Source: Caedibacter sp052030685
Lineage (GTDB): Bacteria; Pseudomonadota; Gammaproteobacteria; Francisellales; Francisellaceae
Direction of reading: 5' to 3'
Length of the DNA: 64,000 nt
Assembly (NCBI RefSeq): GCF_052030685.1
Contig: NZ_JBQAJM010000005.1
Location: 44,517 to 108,516, forward strand
Shown here: one piece after another, positions 25,087-34,227 of the stretch
How the letters are laid out: every line of letters starts with the position of its first letter
How positions within the stretch are numbered: the stretch's first letter is position 1
The notes under the pieces: model-generated
Databases searched by the model: none
What the model was told of the DNA's origin: nothing
Seen by the model: only the letters and a program-made list of their open reading frames with translations
Position numbers and translations under genes: made by a program

Positions 25087-26379
25087 TTAGTCCACTTGAC
25101 GCTTACAATACGTCTCTTTAATGAATAAAGCAAATATAATACTAATGATAAAGCCAATTAGCAAAATCCCCATACCAAAATTAAGCCCAGGGGCTGCCAT
25201 ATCATCCAAACCTTTACTGTGATTAAACCATGTTGTCATCACGCCAAATAATGGCATAGCGATTACGCCACCCCATAATAATGAATTCATCGACACAATA
25301 CTTGTTGCAATGGCATTATTTTTCATCGGGTTGGTTTCACCAACAAATGGATAAGCAACGGTTTGCGCACTCGTAACAAACCCTAGTAAGAAAAATAATA
25401 CTGATAATTGTGCAACACTCACTGTGCAAAACATAATAATGGCAATGATGATCACTGATGTTACACCGCCAAGAATCAGTGGCTGTTTACGGCGACGCAT
25501 ACGTTCAGTCAACCAACCCCAAAACGGATAAGCAAAGATCATACCTAAAAATATATACCCCGTAATCGAACGCGCTTCTAGCATGCTAACATCATGCGTT
25601 TTCATCAAATATTCATTTGACCACATGCCACCCAACATCCATGTGCCAATATTGATCAAGCCGACATAAAGACCAGCGTACCAGTTTTGTGGCTTGGATA
25701 ACACAAGCTTTAAGGTTGCTAAGATAGACTCAGATCGCAAAGCTTTAGTTTGCATTGTACGCGCTGCTACTAATTCTTTTGGGGCATTACGCACAACAAT
25801 AAAAATAAGGATTGCTAACACTAAACCAAACAAGCTAATTATGCGTAAGGTCTGGGCTAAACCAAAAGCGTCAAGCAAATAGCCAACAGGCGCTTGTGCT
25901 GCATAACCACCTAGCATACCAATCGCAATAATAATACCAATGACAAAACCTAAGCGATTTGCTGGGAACCAGTTTGTTGCGATGCGAATACAACCGACAA
26001 GACTAAAACTCGCGCCCATACCCATAAATAGGCGAGAAATACCCATCACATATATACTTGTTGTCAATGTCATTGCAAAAATACTCAATGCACAGACGAG
26101 TAAAGCGATTGATATAGCTAAACGCGGTGAGAATCTATCTAGAATATATGCTGCAGGAATTAAACACGCGATATTCGTATAAAAATATAAACTGGCAATA
26201 AAACTCACACTTACTGGGGTCAAATCTGGATAAGCGTTTAAAATAGCAGGTGTTAATGTATTAAAAGCATTACCTAAGCCAAATTCAAAGAAAAAGAAAA
26301 ATGAAATTAAAATTACCACTGCCCAAGATTTTGCCAATGGCATTTGAGCTAGTTTTTCCTGATACGAGGTGGAAGTCAT
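25087..26379 (-). CDS. MFS transporter, resembling phagosomal-transporter (Pht) or organic-anion carriers
   Basis: 430 residues from the ATG at 26379, chosen because CGGAG lies 6-8 bp upstream; a longer frame would add 16 residues. Twelve membrane helices are visible. The first cytoplasmic loop after helix 2 reads YILDRFSPRLAIS, a form of the MFS motif A, and RLFMGMGASFSLVGCIRIATNWFPANRLGFVIG is like the Francisella/Legionella Pht carriers for amino acids and nucleosides. The substrate is not certain; bacterial organic-anion symporters are similar. It lies upstream of accA on the same strand and divergent from the arsR-type gene. Confidence 0.8.
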   Translation of the reverse strand: MTSTSYQEKLAQMPLAKSWAVVILISFFFFFEFGLGNAFNTLTPAILNAYPDLTPVSVSFIASLYFYTNIACLIPAAYILDRFSPRLAISIALLVCALSIFAMTLTTSIYVMGISRLFMGMGASFSLVGCIRIATNWFPANRLGFVIGIIIAIGMLGGYAAQAPVGYLLDAFGLAQTLRIISLFGLVLAILIFIVVRNAPKELVAARTMQTKALRSESILATLKLVLSKPQNWYAGLYVGLINIGTWMLGGMWSNEYLMKTHDVSMLEARSITGYIFLGMIFAYPFWGWLTERMRRRKQPLILGGVTSVIIIAIIMFCTVSVAQLSVLFFLLGFVTSAQTVAYPFVGETNPMKNNAIATSIVSMNSLLWGGVIAMPLFGVMTTWFNHSKGLDDMAAPGLNFGMGILLIGFIISIIFALFIKETYCKRQVD

Positions 26380-26522
26380 AACACTCCGAATTGTGAACTG
26401 TATTTTCAAGGGCGACAAATATAACAAAAAAATAATTTTTTTACAGTAAATTTTTAATTACTGGCATCAACACGAATGTGATATTAACTGCTTTACATCA
26501 CTGACCTTTTCATCTAAATTGT

Positions 26523-26550
26523 ATAAATTATTTTTTATATAAAAATTTAT
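26523..26550 (+). promoter_or_regulatory. AT-rich imperfect palindrome at the arsR-type start, candidate operator
   Basis: ATAAATT at the left and AATTTAT at the right flank a TTTTTATATAAAA-like centre just before the repressor start at 26557. SmtB/CadC-type repressors bind AT-rich imperfect palindromes next to their own gene. The match is by position and symmetry, not to a known consensus. TTTACA (about 26492) and TAAATT (about 26515) with a 17-bp spacer could be the promoter. Confidence 0.35.
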
Positions 26551-26556
26551 GGATTT

Positions 26557-26859
26557 ATGATGAGTGATGTAGATGAACTTATTTTGACGAGAATTGCTGA
26601 TGTGTGTCAGATCATGGGTGATGCCAATCGTATGCGCATTTTATTCTTATGCGCAAAAGAGGCAACGCCGGTTAATCACTTTGTCGAAAAACTTAGAGTC
26701 TCTCAGCCTCTGGTTAGTCATCATTTAAAGCTAATGAAACAACAACGTCTGATTAAAGGTGAGCGTCAGGGTAAACAAGTACTCTATTCCTTATACGACG
26801 AGCATGTGTATTGTATTTTACAAGATATGTATAAACACTGGTCGGATGAAACCCATTAA
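26557..26859 (+). CDS. ArsR/SmtB-family metal-responsive repressor
   Basis: 100 residues of winged-helix repressor. The recognition region is VSQPLVSHHLKLMKQQRLIKG, preceded by DANRMRILFLC at the alpha-2 position. The family derepresses metal-efflux genes on binding zinc, cadmium or lead. Candidate ligands are Cys33 region residues and the C-terminal Asp/His segment (DEHVYC...HWSDETH), which fits an alpha-5 zinc site as in CzrA/SmtB. It is followed after 29 bp by the zinc/cadmium ATPase, which is its likely target. An AT-rich palindrome overlaps the upstream region. Confidence 0.88.
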   Translation: MMSDVDELILTRIADVCQIMGDANRMRILFLCAKEATPVNHFVEKLRVSQPLVSHHLKLMKQQRLIKGERQGKQVLYSLYDEHVYCILQDMYKHWSDETH

Positions 26860-26888
26860 TCAAACAAAGGGGAAAAAGGTGAAGCAAA

Positions 26889-29075
26889 ATGTTTGAATAT
26901 AAAATTTATGGCATGGACTGTTTAGATGAAGTTTCTGTAGTAAAACGAGAGCTTCTGCCTTATGTCAAAGATGAAAGCCTTTTACAGTTTAACCTATTGA
27001 AAGGCAAGCTTATGATCCACAATCAAACACAACAATTTACACAAGCTGAAATTGAAAAAAGGCTCAAAGCGACAGGCTACCAATTTATCAGTTGGCAACA
27101 ATATGAAATCAAACAACAAACCAATAGCGAAAGCTTTTGGCAAAAGCACATGCGCAGCCTATTAACACCGATTTGTGCACTGTTTTTAATCATAGGTTTT
27201 GCCATCCATGGCAGCTATCATGGATTTTTAGATGCCCTTATTGGTGAGCATGGTGCAGCAACTGCTCAACCTGTTAGCTCGATTGTTTTTTATGTTTTGG
27301 CGTTAATCGTTGGTGGCTTTTTTATTTATCCTAAAGCATGGGCAGCGTTAAAACGTATGCGACCTGATATTAATCTTTTAATGACCATTGCTGTTATTGG
27401 TGCGGTATGTTTAGGACAATGGCTAGAAGCTGGCATGATTGTCTTTTTATTCTCGATCGCTTCACTATTAGAATCTTGGAGTGTTGGTAAGGCTCGAAAA
27501 GCGATTCAATCATTACTAGAAATAGCGCCTGAAACTGCTAATGTTTATTGCTCACACCATAAAAATATCGATGTTAAGAAGGTTGAAGAAGTTAACATTG
27601 GTGCAACAATCGTCATTAAACCCGGTGAACGTGTTCCTTTGGATGGTGTTGTTAAAGAAGGTGAGAGCTTTATTAATCAAGCACCAATCACTGGAGAGTC
27701 ATTACCTGTTGAAAAAAAATCAGGTGATCCTGTCTTTGCCGGCAGTTTAAATGAAGATGGTCTCTTATACGTCCAAGTTACAAAACTTGCCACTGAATCA
27801 ACGCTGTCAAACATTATCCGTCAAGTGGAATTAGCGCAAGCGAATAAGGCAAAATCCGAGATGTGGGTTGAGCAATTTGCCAAATACTACACTCCTTTGA
27901 TGATGCTATTTGCCCTGCTAGTCGCGATTACCCCACCATTATTATTTGGTGGCAGTTGGTACAACTGGATTTATGAAGCCCTAGTTATTCTCGTCATCGC
28001 CTGTCCTTGCGCTTTAGTTATTTCGACACCTGTGAGTATTGTTTCAGGCTTAAGTGCCGCTGCTAACCTTGGTATTTTAATCAAAGGGGGCAGTTTTCTT
28101 GAGTTACCCGCAAAGCTTAAAGCGATTGCTTTTGACAAGACAGGGACGATTACCCAAGGAAAACCGGTTATTCAGTCAATTATTAATATCTCAAAAGAGT
28201 ATAGTGATAATGAATTACTACAACTTGCTGCTGCACTTGAAGAAGGCAATAATCACCCCTTAGCACATGCTATCTTTAATAAAATGGCGGCGCTTAAATT
28301 AGAAAAAACCTTTAATGCTTCTAATATTCAAATTATTAAAGGTAAAGCGATTACCGGACAAATTAATGATCACAATTACTGGATAGGAAGCCATAAATAT
28401 CTACATGAAAAAACAGAAATCACAACAAGCCTAAGCGCTTTTCATGACCAAATTCTTGCATTAGAGAAAACAGGACATTCATTATTAATCTTCGCTAACA
28501 GCAATCATATTCTAGGGCTTTTTGCCGTTGCTGACAGCATCAAAGATAATGCAAAAGAAACCCTAACTAAACTCAATGCTCTTGGTATTAAAACCGCGCT
28601 ATTAACCGGTGACAATAAGGGAGCTGCACAGTTTATTGCAGAGCAAGCCGGACTTGATGAGGTTTACTCTGAGCTTTTACCCGAAGATAAAGTAGCCAAA
28701 ATCAAAGCGCTACAAGCACAATATCAAACAGTTGCAATGGTTGGTGATGGTATTAATGATGCCCCTGCTTTGGCAACGGCTGACTTAAGTCTTGCTATGG
28801 GGGATGCCGGCAGTGACGTTGCGATTGAAACAGCTGATATTGCATTGATGTCCGATGATTTAGCTAAATTGCCATGGTTAATCAAACATGCCAAACGTGT
28901 TAAAACCATTATTCAGCAAAACATCACCTTTGCTTTGGGACTTAAAGTCATCTTTATGGCACTAGCACTTCTTGAACTTGCTAATATCTGGATGGCTATT
29001 GGTGCTGATATGGGGGCATCTTTACTCGTAGTCTTTAACAGTTTGCGTTTATTAAAAAGCAAAAGTCAGAATTGA
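26889..29075 (+). CDS. zntA: Zinc/cadmium/lead-exporting P1B-type ATPase
   Basis: 728 residues. The metal path CPC is in VIACPCALVIS; the phosphorylation site is FDKTGTITQG and the ATP region has the GDGINDAPALA hinge. The last helix DMGASLLVVFN carries the aspartate that defines the Zn/Cd/Pb (P1B-2) group. The N-terminal metal domain reads GMDCLDEV, one cysteine followed by acidic residues instead of CxxC, like the MDCPTEE-type N-termini of some CadA/ZntA pumps. A histidine-containing stretch (HGSYHG) lies in the first extra-cytoplasmic loop. It exports excess divalent metal from the cytosol. AGGTGAAG precedes the ATG, and the arsR-type gene lies 29 bp upstream. Confidence 0.94.
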   Translation: MFEYKIYGMDCLDEVSVVKRELLPYVKDESLLQFNLLKGKLMIHNQTQQFTQAEIEKRLKATGYQFISWQQYEIKQQTNSESFWQKHMRSLLTPICALFLIIGFAIHGSYHGFLDALIGEHGAATAQPVSSIVFYVLALIVGGFFIYPKAWAALKRMRPDINLLMTIAVIGAVCLGQWLEAGMIVFLFSIASLLESWSVGKARKAIQSLLEIAPETANVYCSHHKNIDVKKVEEVNIGATIVIKPGERVPLDGVVKEGESFINQAPITGESLPVEKKSGDPVFAGSLNEDGLLYVQVTKLATESTLSNIIRQVELAQANKAKSEMWVEQFAKYYTPLMMLFALLVAITPPLLFGGSWYNWIYEALVILVIACPCALVISTPVSIVSGLSAAANLGILIKGGSFLELPAKLKAIAFDKTGTITQGKPVIQSIINISKEYSDNELLQLAAALEEGNNHPLAHAIFNKMAALKLEKTFNASNIQIIKGKAITGQINDHNYWIGSHKYLHEKTEITTSLSAFHDQILALEKTGHSLLIFANSNHILGLFAVADSIKDNAKETLTKLNALGIKTALLTGDNKGAAQFIAEQAGLDEVYSELLPEDKVAKIKALQAQYQTVAMVGDGINDAPALATADLSLAMGDAGSDVAIETADIALMSDDLAKLPWLIKHAKRVKTIIQQNITFALGLKVIFMALALLELANIWMAIGADMGASLLVVFNSLRLLKSKSQN

Positions 29076-29090
29076 TTTTGTAACAAAACT

Positions 29091-29113
29091 GAAACGTCGG
29101 TTTCTTTTGACTT
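29091..29113 (+). terminator. Weak candidate terminator after zntA
   Basis: GAAAC and GTTTC pair around a 4-base loop and are followed by TTTT. The stem is short. The rest of the gap to 29337 holds a second hairpin-forming stretch (29207-29236, TTATGGTATT ... AATACCTCATAA) of unknown role before the alcohol dehydrogenase. Confidence 0.3.
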
Positions 29114-29337
29114 CATCGGTTTTTTATGCGCTTGAATCCTTACGCCAATTGTCATTTTACACCATAATCTAAACAGTGAGTTTGGCGTTGTTTATCGCGG
29201 AATGCCTTATGGTATTAGCAATGAAATACCTCATAAATAAGCGCAAATCGCTATAAAGCCATGAGGGGATATGCTACACTTTGACTCCGTTAATGCCACC
29301 GAATCGATGATGGCATAAATCTAAAATGGAGCATCTT

Positions 29338-30495
29338 ATGGAAAACTTTATCTATTACAACCCAACTCGTATTTACTTCGGTCAAGGGCAAATTGCACAA
29401 TTAAGTCATGCCATTGCCAAAGATCAAAAAGTACTATTAATCTACGGTGGTGGCAGCATTAAACAAAATGGTGTTTATGACCAAGTAAAAAAAGCGTTAG
29501 CTGACCATCAAGTAACTGAATTCTCAGGTATTGAACCAAACCCTGAATATGAAACCTGCCTTAAAGCAGTTGAACTCATCAAACAAAATAATATTGATTT
29601 TGTATTAGCTGTTGGTGGCGGTTCGGTTATTGACGCTACTAAATTTATAGTTGCAGCTGCTAAATTCAAAGGTGATCCATGGGATATTTTAGCTAAACAT
29701 GCTGATATTACTGAGGCTGTACCTTTTGGCTGTGTGTTAACACTGCCTGCGACAGGTTCTGAAATGAACTCAGGATCAGTTATCTCGCGCCGAGCGTTGA
29801 ATAAAAAACTTGCCTTTATGCATGAAAAAGTATTCCCTGTTTTTTCAATTCTTGATCCCGAGACAACTTACACCCTGCCGGCAAGACAAGTTGCCAACGG
29901 TGTTGTTGATGCCTTTGTCCATGTGATGGAGCAATATTTAACTTATCCGCAAAATGCTCAATTACAAGATCGTTTTGCTGAAGGCATTCTCAGCACGTTA
30001 ATTGAAGAAGGTGAAAAAGTACTGACTCAACCTAATGACTATGATGTGCGTGCTAACATTATGTGGGCAGCTACTTTAGCACTGAACACGCTCATCGCTC
30101 AGGGTGTAAAAACCGATTGGGCAACACATATGATTGGGCATGAATTAACAGCCTTTTACGGCTTGGATCATGCGCAAACCCTTGCGATTATTCTACCAAG
30201 CATCATGGAGTATAAGAAGGATAAAAAACAAGCCAAATTAATTCAATACGCTGAACGTGTATGGCAGGTTGATAAAGCGCTTGATGATGAAACAAAAGTG
30301 CAAATCGCTATTGAGAAAACACGCGCCTTTTTTGAGCAAATGGGCAACCCAACCAAAATTAGTGCTTATCAATTAGCTCAGGATAAATTTGACGACATTA
30401 TTAATAACCTGAAAGATAATGGTCTTATTGCATTGGGAGAGCATGCTGACATCACCCCTGAGGACAGTTTAAAAATTTTGCAAATGAGTTACTAA
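29338..30495 (+). CDS. Iron-containing alcohol dehydrogenase, YqhD/BdhA type
   Basis: 385 residues from the ATG at 29338, chosen because GGAG lies 7 bp upstream; an ATG 12 bp earlier is in frame. The nucleotide-binding region GGGSIKQNGVYD and AVGGGSVIDATKFI is followed by the metal-site segment D-x3-H in VVDAFVHVMEQYL and HELTAFYGLDHAQTLAI. Members are NADPH-dependent aldehyde/butanol dehydrogenases that detoxify short-chain aldehydes. The layout matches YqhD (387 residues). It has no operon partners; a lipoprotein gene follows beyond a repeat element. Confidence 0.92.
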   Translation: MENFIYYNPTRIYFGQGQIAQLSHAIAKDQKVLLIYGGGSIKQNGVYDQVKKALADHQVTEFSGIEPNPEYETCLKAVELIKQNNIDFVLAVGGGSVIDATKFIVAAAKFKGDPWDILAKHADITEAVPFGCVLTLPATGSEMNSGSVISRRALNKKLAFMHEKVFPVFSILDPETTYTLPARQVANGVVDAFVHVMEQYLTYPQNAQLQDRFAEGILSTLIEEGEKVLTQPNDYDVRANIMWAATLALNTLIAQGVKTDWATHMIGHELTAFYGLDHAQTLAIILPSIMEYKKDKKQAKLIQYAERVWQVDKALDDETKVQIAIEKTRAFFEQMGNPTKISAYQLAQDKFDDIINNLKDNGLIALGEHADITPEDSLKILQMSY

Positions 30496-30512
30496 ATAAT
30501 AGTGACAAACCT

Positions 30513-30572
30513 TCACCTCTCCCCTTGCGGGGCCGCTCGTGCAGCATAGGCTCTACGGGTGAGGGGTAATTG
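30513..30572 (-). repeat. Dispersed intergenic repeat, copy A
   Basis: Read on the minus strand it is the partner of copy B at 39847-39906: both share CCCCTCACCCGT, then an AGC-TGC palindromic core, GCTGCACGA and CAAGGGGAGAGGT, with small gaps. It contains the hairpin CCCCTTGCGGGG. It lies between two genes, with no coding content. Confidence 0.85.
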
Positions 30573-30645
30573 AATTTATTCTCTTTCACTTATTAAGACA
30601 TCCTGATAAAATTCACCCACTAATATCATACTTATTTATCAAAAA

Positions 30646-31107
30646 ATGAAAAAATCTAAACTCATCAACATAACCTTGCCAATATTTGTTGCAACAACAG
30701 CTTTGGCAATAAGCGCTTGCTCATCAAATACTGGATTAGGCAATTACAACATCAATCAAGCGATGAGCTCAATGCCTACAAAGGTAAAAACGCAAACAAG
30801 TGATTTTAAATTTTACTTCGGCAAAAACTCAGCTCCCGCAGGCGCTAAAGACTTAGGTGAGATTACAACAAGCCGTCGTTCTAATGCTTTTGCTAAAGAT
30901 CCTGTCGCTTCTTGTAACTGGGTATTCTATTCAGCACTGCTAAGCTTAGAAAACCAAGCCAAAGAAATGGGTGGCAATGGCGTTGCTAATATTCAATCGA
31001 ATTGGAAAAATAACACGACATCAAGCACAGATACTTATGTGTGTGAAAATGGTTTATGGATGTCAGGCGTGGCATTAAAAGGTAATGTAATAGCGTCAAG
31101 AGTTTAA
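30646..31107 (+). CDS. Predicted lipoprotein
   Basis: 153 residues. The signal peptide ends in a lipobox (LAISAC, Cys near residue 25). The mature region has FYFGKNSAPAGAKDLGEITTSRRSNAFAKDP, then CNWVFYSALLSLENQAKEMGGNGVANIQSNW, and a conserved second and third cysteine. This arrangement resembles small 'excinuclease-like' YbjQ-type outer-membrane lipoproteins of gammaproteobacteria, with the helix followed by a GANGV-type strand, but I cannot name a function. No strong ribosome-binding site is visible. It is followed by another lipoprotein gene 68 bp away. Confidence 0.7.
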   Translation: MKKSKLINITLPIFVATTALAISACSSNTGLGNYNINQAMSSMPTKVKTQTSDFKFYFGKNSAPAGAKDLGEITTSRRSNAFAKDPVASCNWVFYSALLSLENQAKEMGGNGVANIQSNWKNNTTSSTDTYVCENGLWMSGVALKGNVIASRV

Positions 31108-31175
31108 CAGCTTTAGATTAATACCATTTCTTTAGCTATACTCAACAGCATATTAATAAGATTAAGGATTAATCA

Positions 31176-31709
31176 ATGAACACATCAAACAAACCAGTTA
31201 GAGCTCGTCGTTATTATAAGCTTATCATTGCAATATTATTAATCTTAACTTTATCAAGTTGCGCAAAGCTGATCTCCTACCCTGATAAGTCTATTGAGAA
31301 CATATCCAAAGCCCAATCAATAATTGAACAAGCTATTATGGAGCAACCTGAAAAATTTAAACCTGCAGCAGTCTATTTTAACGATGATTACATATTACTA
31401 TCTTATGGTTTAGCGACCGCCTCCAGTGGAAGAGGTTATAGCTCCGCAACTCCAATATTAAACTCCACTACTGTCATAGCTGGAGGAAGCAGTTCATCAT
31501 CTTCATTGACATATGAGAAACATAAACGTATTTACTATACTTCAATCTCTAAAGTTAAACTTTACAAGAAAAATAGTTATTTCATTATCAACATTATTAA
31601 CACATCAAATCGTGCGCTGTATAAGATCTATATCTACGATAAGATTCAGGCATTTGATGTTGCAAATGCTTTAAATTTATTAGCTTCAAAATCAAGCAGT
31701 AAAAAATAG
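31176..31709 (+). CDS. Predicted lipoprotein, unknown function
   Basis: 177 residues with a basic n-region (RARRYYK), a hydrophobic stretch and the lipobox LTLSSC (Cys near residue 29). The mature part includes a serine/glycine-rich loop (GSSSSSSLTY) and a C-terminal region alternating lysine and hydrophobic residues, then a KSSSKK end. No family is recognised. The start is preceded by AAGGATTAATCA, a good ribosome-binding site. It converges with the methyltransferase gene. Confidence 0.6.
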   Translation: MNTSNKPVRARRYYKLIIAILLILTLSSCAKLISYPDKSIENISKAQSIIEQAIMEQPEKFKPAAVYFNDDYILLSYGLATASSGRGYSSATPILNSTTVIAGGSSSSSSLTYEKHKRIYYTSISKVKLYKKNSYFIINIINTSNRALYKIYIYDKIQAFDVANALNLLASKSSSKK

Positions 31710-31715
31710 CAATCT

Positions 31716-32579
31716 TTAGCGCTTTCTGACACAAATAAACCGATGTGGCATCTCTTTTTGATCCTCTAATACATCAAATCCTGCTTCAATAAATAATTCA
31801 TGTAAATCCAACTGATGAAATGCTTTAACAAAGGGTTCATTTAATTTGCGTGCTAATATTTTGAAATAAACACCTGTTACCCCATGGCTTTTACATAATT
31901 GCCATATTTTATCTTGATACTGCACTGGTGATGGTTCAGCAATGACAAATAACCCACCCTTTTTAAGCACACGTGAAGCTTCCGCGATGAGTTGTTTGAT
32001 GTATTTTGGTGGAATTTCATGTAACACATAGCATGCACTTAATCCATCAAAGCGCTCATCAGCAAATGGCAATGCCTCAGCAACACCTTGAATAAATTTT
32101 ATATGTGGGTAGTCTAAAGCAGCATGCTTTAGTAAATAGGGACTAGGATCAATCCCCCAAGTATCGTAAGCGCCTTCTTGATAAATTACATTGGCAGTTT
32201 TTCCACCACCACAACCGATATCCAAAACTGCATGACAATCTTTAAGATACTGTGATATTTTTTTGCGTATGGAATCAACTTGATTAAGCATCGCAATATC
32301 AAAGCCTTTGATATAACCACGAGTTAATAGCTTTGAATAGTTTCCACAAGGAATATTATGAAACTCCTGTAAAACATACTTAGGAATAGGCATTGCCTGC
32401 AATAATTCCTCATCTACACATACCGTTTTATGCTTTGGATAAAAAATAGCTTTTATTAGCTTAGCCCATGCAACAGGTGATTTAAAATTTAACTCATCAA
32501 CCCAGCTTTTAGGTAAATCCAATTCATCCCAATTTTGGATTTTAGGATCTTGGGAAGTCTTATTATCAACTTGCTGCAT
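31716..32579 (-). CDS. SAM-dependent class I methyltransferase, substrate unknown
   Basis: 287 residues. After an unassigned N-terminal ~105-residue segment, VLDIGCGGGKTANVIYQ is motif I of the Rossmann methyltransferase fold, DPSPYLL the acidic motif II area, and EALPFADERFDGLSACYVLHEIPP with EASRVLKKGGLFVIAEPSP motifs IV to VI, as in UbiE/Methyltransf_11 enzymes. The substrate is unknown; the long N-terminal region with KYVLQEFHNIPCGNYSKLLTRGY could be the specific part. It lies 9 bp downstream of pyrB on the same strand and may be co-transcribed, though no pyrimidine role is implied. Confidence 0.8.
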   Translation of the reverse strand: MQQVDNKTSQDPKIQNWDELDLPKSWVDELNFKSPVAWAKLIKAIFYPKHKTVCVDEELLQAMPIPKYVLQEFHNIPCGNYSKLLTRGYIKGFDIAMLNQVDSIRKKISQYLKDCHAVLDIGCGGGKTANVIYQEGAYDTWGIDPSPYLLKHAALDYPHIKFIQGVAEALPFADERFDGLSACYVLHEIPPKYIKQLIAEASRVLKKGGLFVIAEPSPVQYQDKIWQLCKSHGVTGVYFKILARKLNEPFVKAFHQLDLHELFIEAGFDVLEDQKEMPHRFICVRKR

Positions 32580-32588
32580 GATTGAAAA

Positions 32589-33524
32589 TCATACCTTTAA
32601 CAAATTATAAAGGATCGCTTGACGCATAAATACGCCATTTTTAGCCTGCTGGAAATACCACGCGTATTGAGTGCTATCAACCGAATTGCAAATCTCTTGC
32701 ACACGTGGTAGTGGGTGCATAACAATTAAATCATCATGCGCACCATTGATTAACATATCCGCCGTAAGCACATAATCCATCGTATGCCCATCTTCTTCGG
32801 AAAAACGCTCTTTTTGCAAACGCGTCATATATAATACATCAACCACACCAATGACATCAGCTAAGCTTTCAACACAATGCACCGTTATGTTTTTCTTTTT
32901 AAGTTGAGTTAAAATTTCTTCCGGGATTTGTAATGCCTGAGGTGCCACATAATAAATAGTAATATCTCGATAATTCAATAACGCATAGCTTAATGAATGC
33001 ACGGTGCGACCATAACGCAAATCCCCAATCATCGCGATTTTAACACCATCAATCTTTCCAAACTTTTGTTCTATCGTAAAGAGATCAAGCAAGGTTTGCG
33101 AAGGATGTTCATTAGCACCATCACCAGCATTAACCACAGGAATATGCGAGACATTTGCAGCAATTTCAGCACTCCCTGCTTCAAAGTGACGCATAACAAT
33201 CGCATCCGCATAGCCATTAAGCATTTGGATGGTATCGCTTAAGCTCTCGCCTTTCTGACCAAAAGAGGTATTATGCGCATCAGCAAAACCAATGACTTTA
33301 GCACCTAAGCGATGAATCGCTGCTTCAAAGGATAAACGTGTGCGTGTCGATGCTTCAAAAAAACAGCTGGCAATAATCTTATCACTCAAACTATTTATGA
33401 GTTTACCGTGCTCGGCATCATGCGCAAGTTTCATCAGTCGATCAAAATCATCACGTTTTAAATCTTTGATACTGACAAGGTGCTTTGTTGTGTTCTTGGC
33501 GGTAGATAATATCGTCTCAGGCAT
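32589..33524 (-). CDS. pyrB: Aspartate carbamoyltransferase catalytic subunit
   Basis: 311 residues. The carbamoyl-phosphate loop STRTR is at 59-63 (FFEASTRTRLSFE), followed by the SFGQKGESLSDT loop that closes over the active site, and HPSQTLLDLFTI. It makes N-carbamoyl-aspartate, the second step of UMP synthesis. No pyrI regulatory subunit is adjacent, so the enzyme may be unregulated or of the class C type. AAGGGACA precedes the ATG, and a promoter is visible 45-70 bp upstream. Confidence 0.97.
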   Translation of the reverse strand: MPETILSTAKNTTKHLVSIKDLKRDDFDRLMKLAHDAEHGKLINSLSDKIIASCFFEASTRTRLSFEAAIHRLGAKVIGFADAHNTSFGQKGESLSDTIQMLNGYADAIVMRHFEAGSAEIAANVSHIPVVNAGDGANEHPSQTLLDLFTIEQKFGKIDGVKIAMIGDLRYGRTVHSLSYALLNYRDITIYYVAPQALQIPEEILTQLKKKNITVHCVESLADVIGVVDVLYMTRLQKERFSEEDGHTMDYVLTADMLINGAHDDLIVMHPLPRVQEICNSVDSTQYAWYFQQAKNGVFMRQAILYNLLKV

Positions 33525-33566
33525 ATTGTGTCCCTTAAGGTGTTAATTACTTTAATTACTCTATGC

Positions 33567-33595
33567 ATATCAGGTAAACAGCGCTATCCTATCAA
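33567..33595 (-). promoter_or_regulatory. Predicted sigma70 promoter of pyrB
   Basis: On the minus strand TTGATA (33590-33595), a 17-bp spacer and TGATAT (33567-33572), about 43 bp before the pyrB start. No UTP-sensing attenuator was recognised in the short leader. Confidence 0.45.
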
Positions 33596-33621
33596 GAAAA
33601 AATAACAAGGTATATTAAAAC

Positions 33622-34227
33622 ATGTTTCCCGTTGCATTGACTGGCGGTATTGGTAGCGGTAAAACAACAGTTGCTAATCTTTTTCATGAGCTGCATAACA
33701 TTGATATTATCTGTGCGGATCAAGTTGCTAGAGAAGTTATCCTCTTATCTGAAGTCATTGAAGCGATTATTAATGAGTTTGGCGATACAGTCATAACTAA
33801 CGGTATGATTGATAGAAAAGTCTTACGCAGCATTATCAGTCAAGATACATCAGCACGCACTTGGTTAAACAATCTTATGCATCCGATTATTCGCCAACAG
33901 ATCGAATTAAAACTCTCAAAAAGCCAATCCATCTATACGATCATCGATATCCCACTTTTAACAACGGCAACACTTGCTAACTATCCTTATCTTAAGAAAA
34001 TCATCTCGATATGCGCCTGTATGGAAACCAAACTTGATCGCATTATAAAACGCGATAACCAAACAAAATCACAAGCTTTATTAATGATTCAAAGCCAAAT
34101 TAGTGATGATGAACGCCACACATTTAGTGATTTTGTAATTAAAAACGATGGTGATATTTCTGATCTTATACCACAGATTAATGCTACTCATCACAGTATA
34201 TTGTCATTCTTAAACGGCACTTCTTGA
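33622..34227 (+). CDS. coaE: Dephospho-CoA kinase
   Basis: 201 residues. P-loop GGIGSGKT is at 8-15; DQVAREVIL and the DIPLLTTATL segment are typical of CoaE. It phosphorylates dephospho-CoA in the last step of CoA synthesis. The C-terminus overlaps the convergent truA gene by 37 bp. The other CoA-pathway kinase, coaX, is 3 kb away on the minus strand. AAGGTATAT lies before the ATG. It is divergent from pyrB. Confidence 0.95.
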   Translation: MFPVALTGGIGSGKTTVANLFHELHNIDIICADQVAREVILLSEVIEAIINEFGDTVITNGMIDRKVLRSIISQDTSARTWLNNLMHPIIRQQIELKLSKSQSIYTIIDIPLLTTATLANYPYLKKIISICACMETKLDRIIKRDNQTKSQALLMIQSQISDDERHTFSDFVIKNDGDISDLIPQINATHHSILSFLNGTS

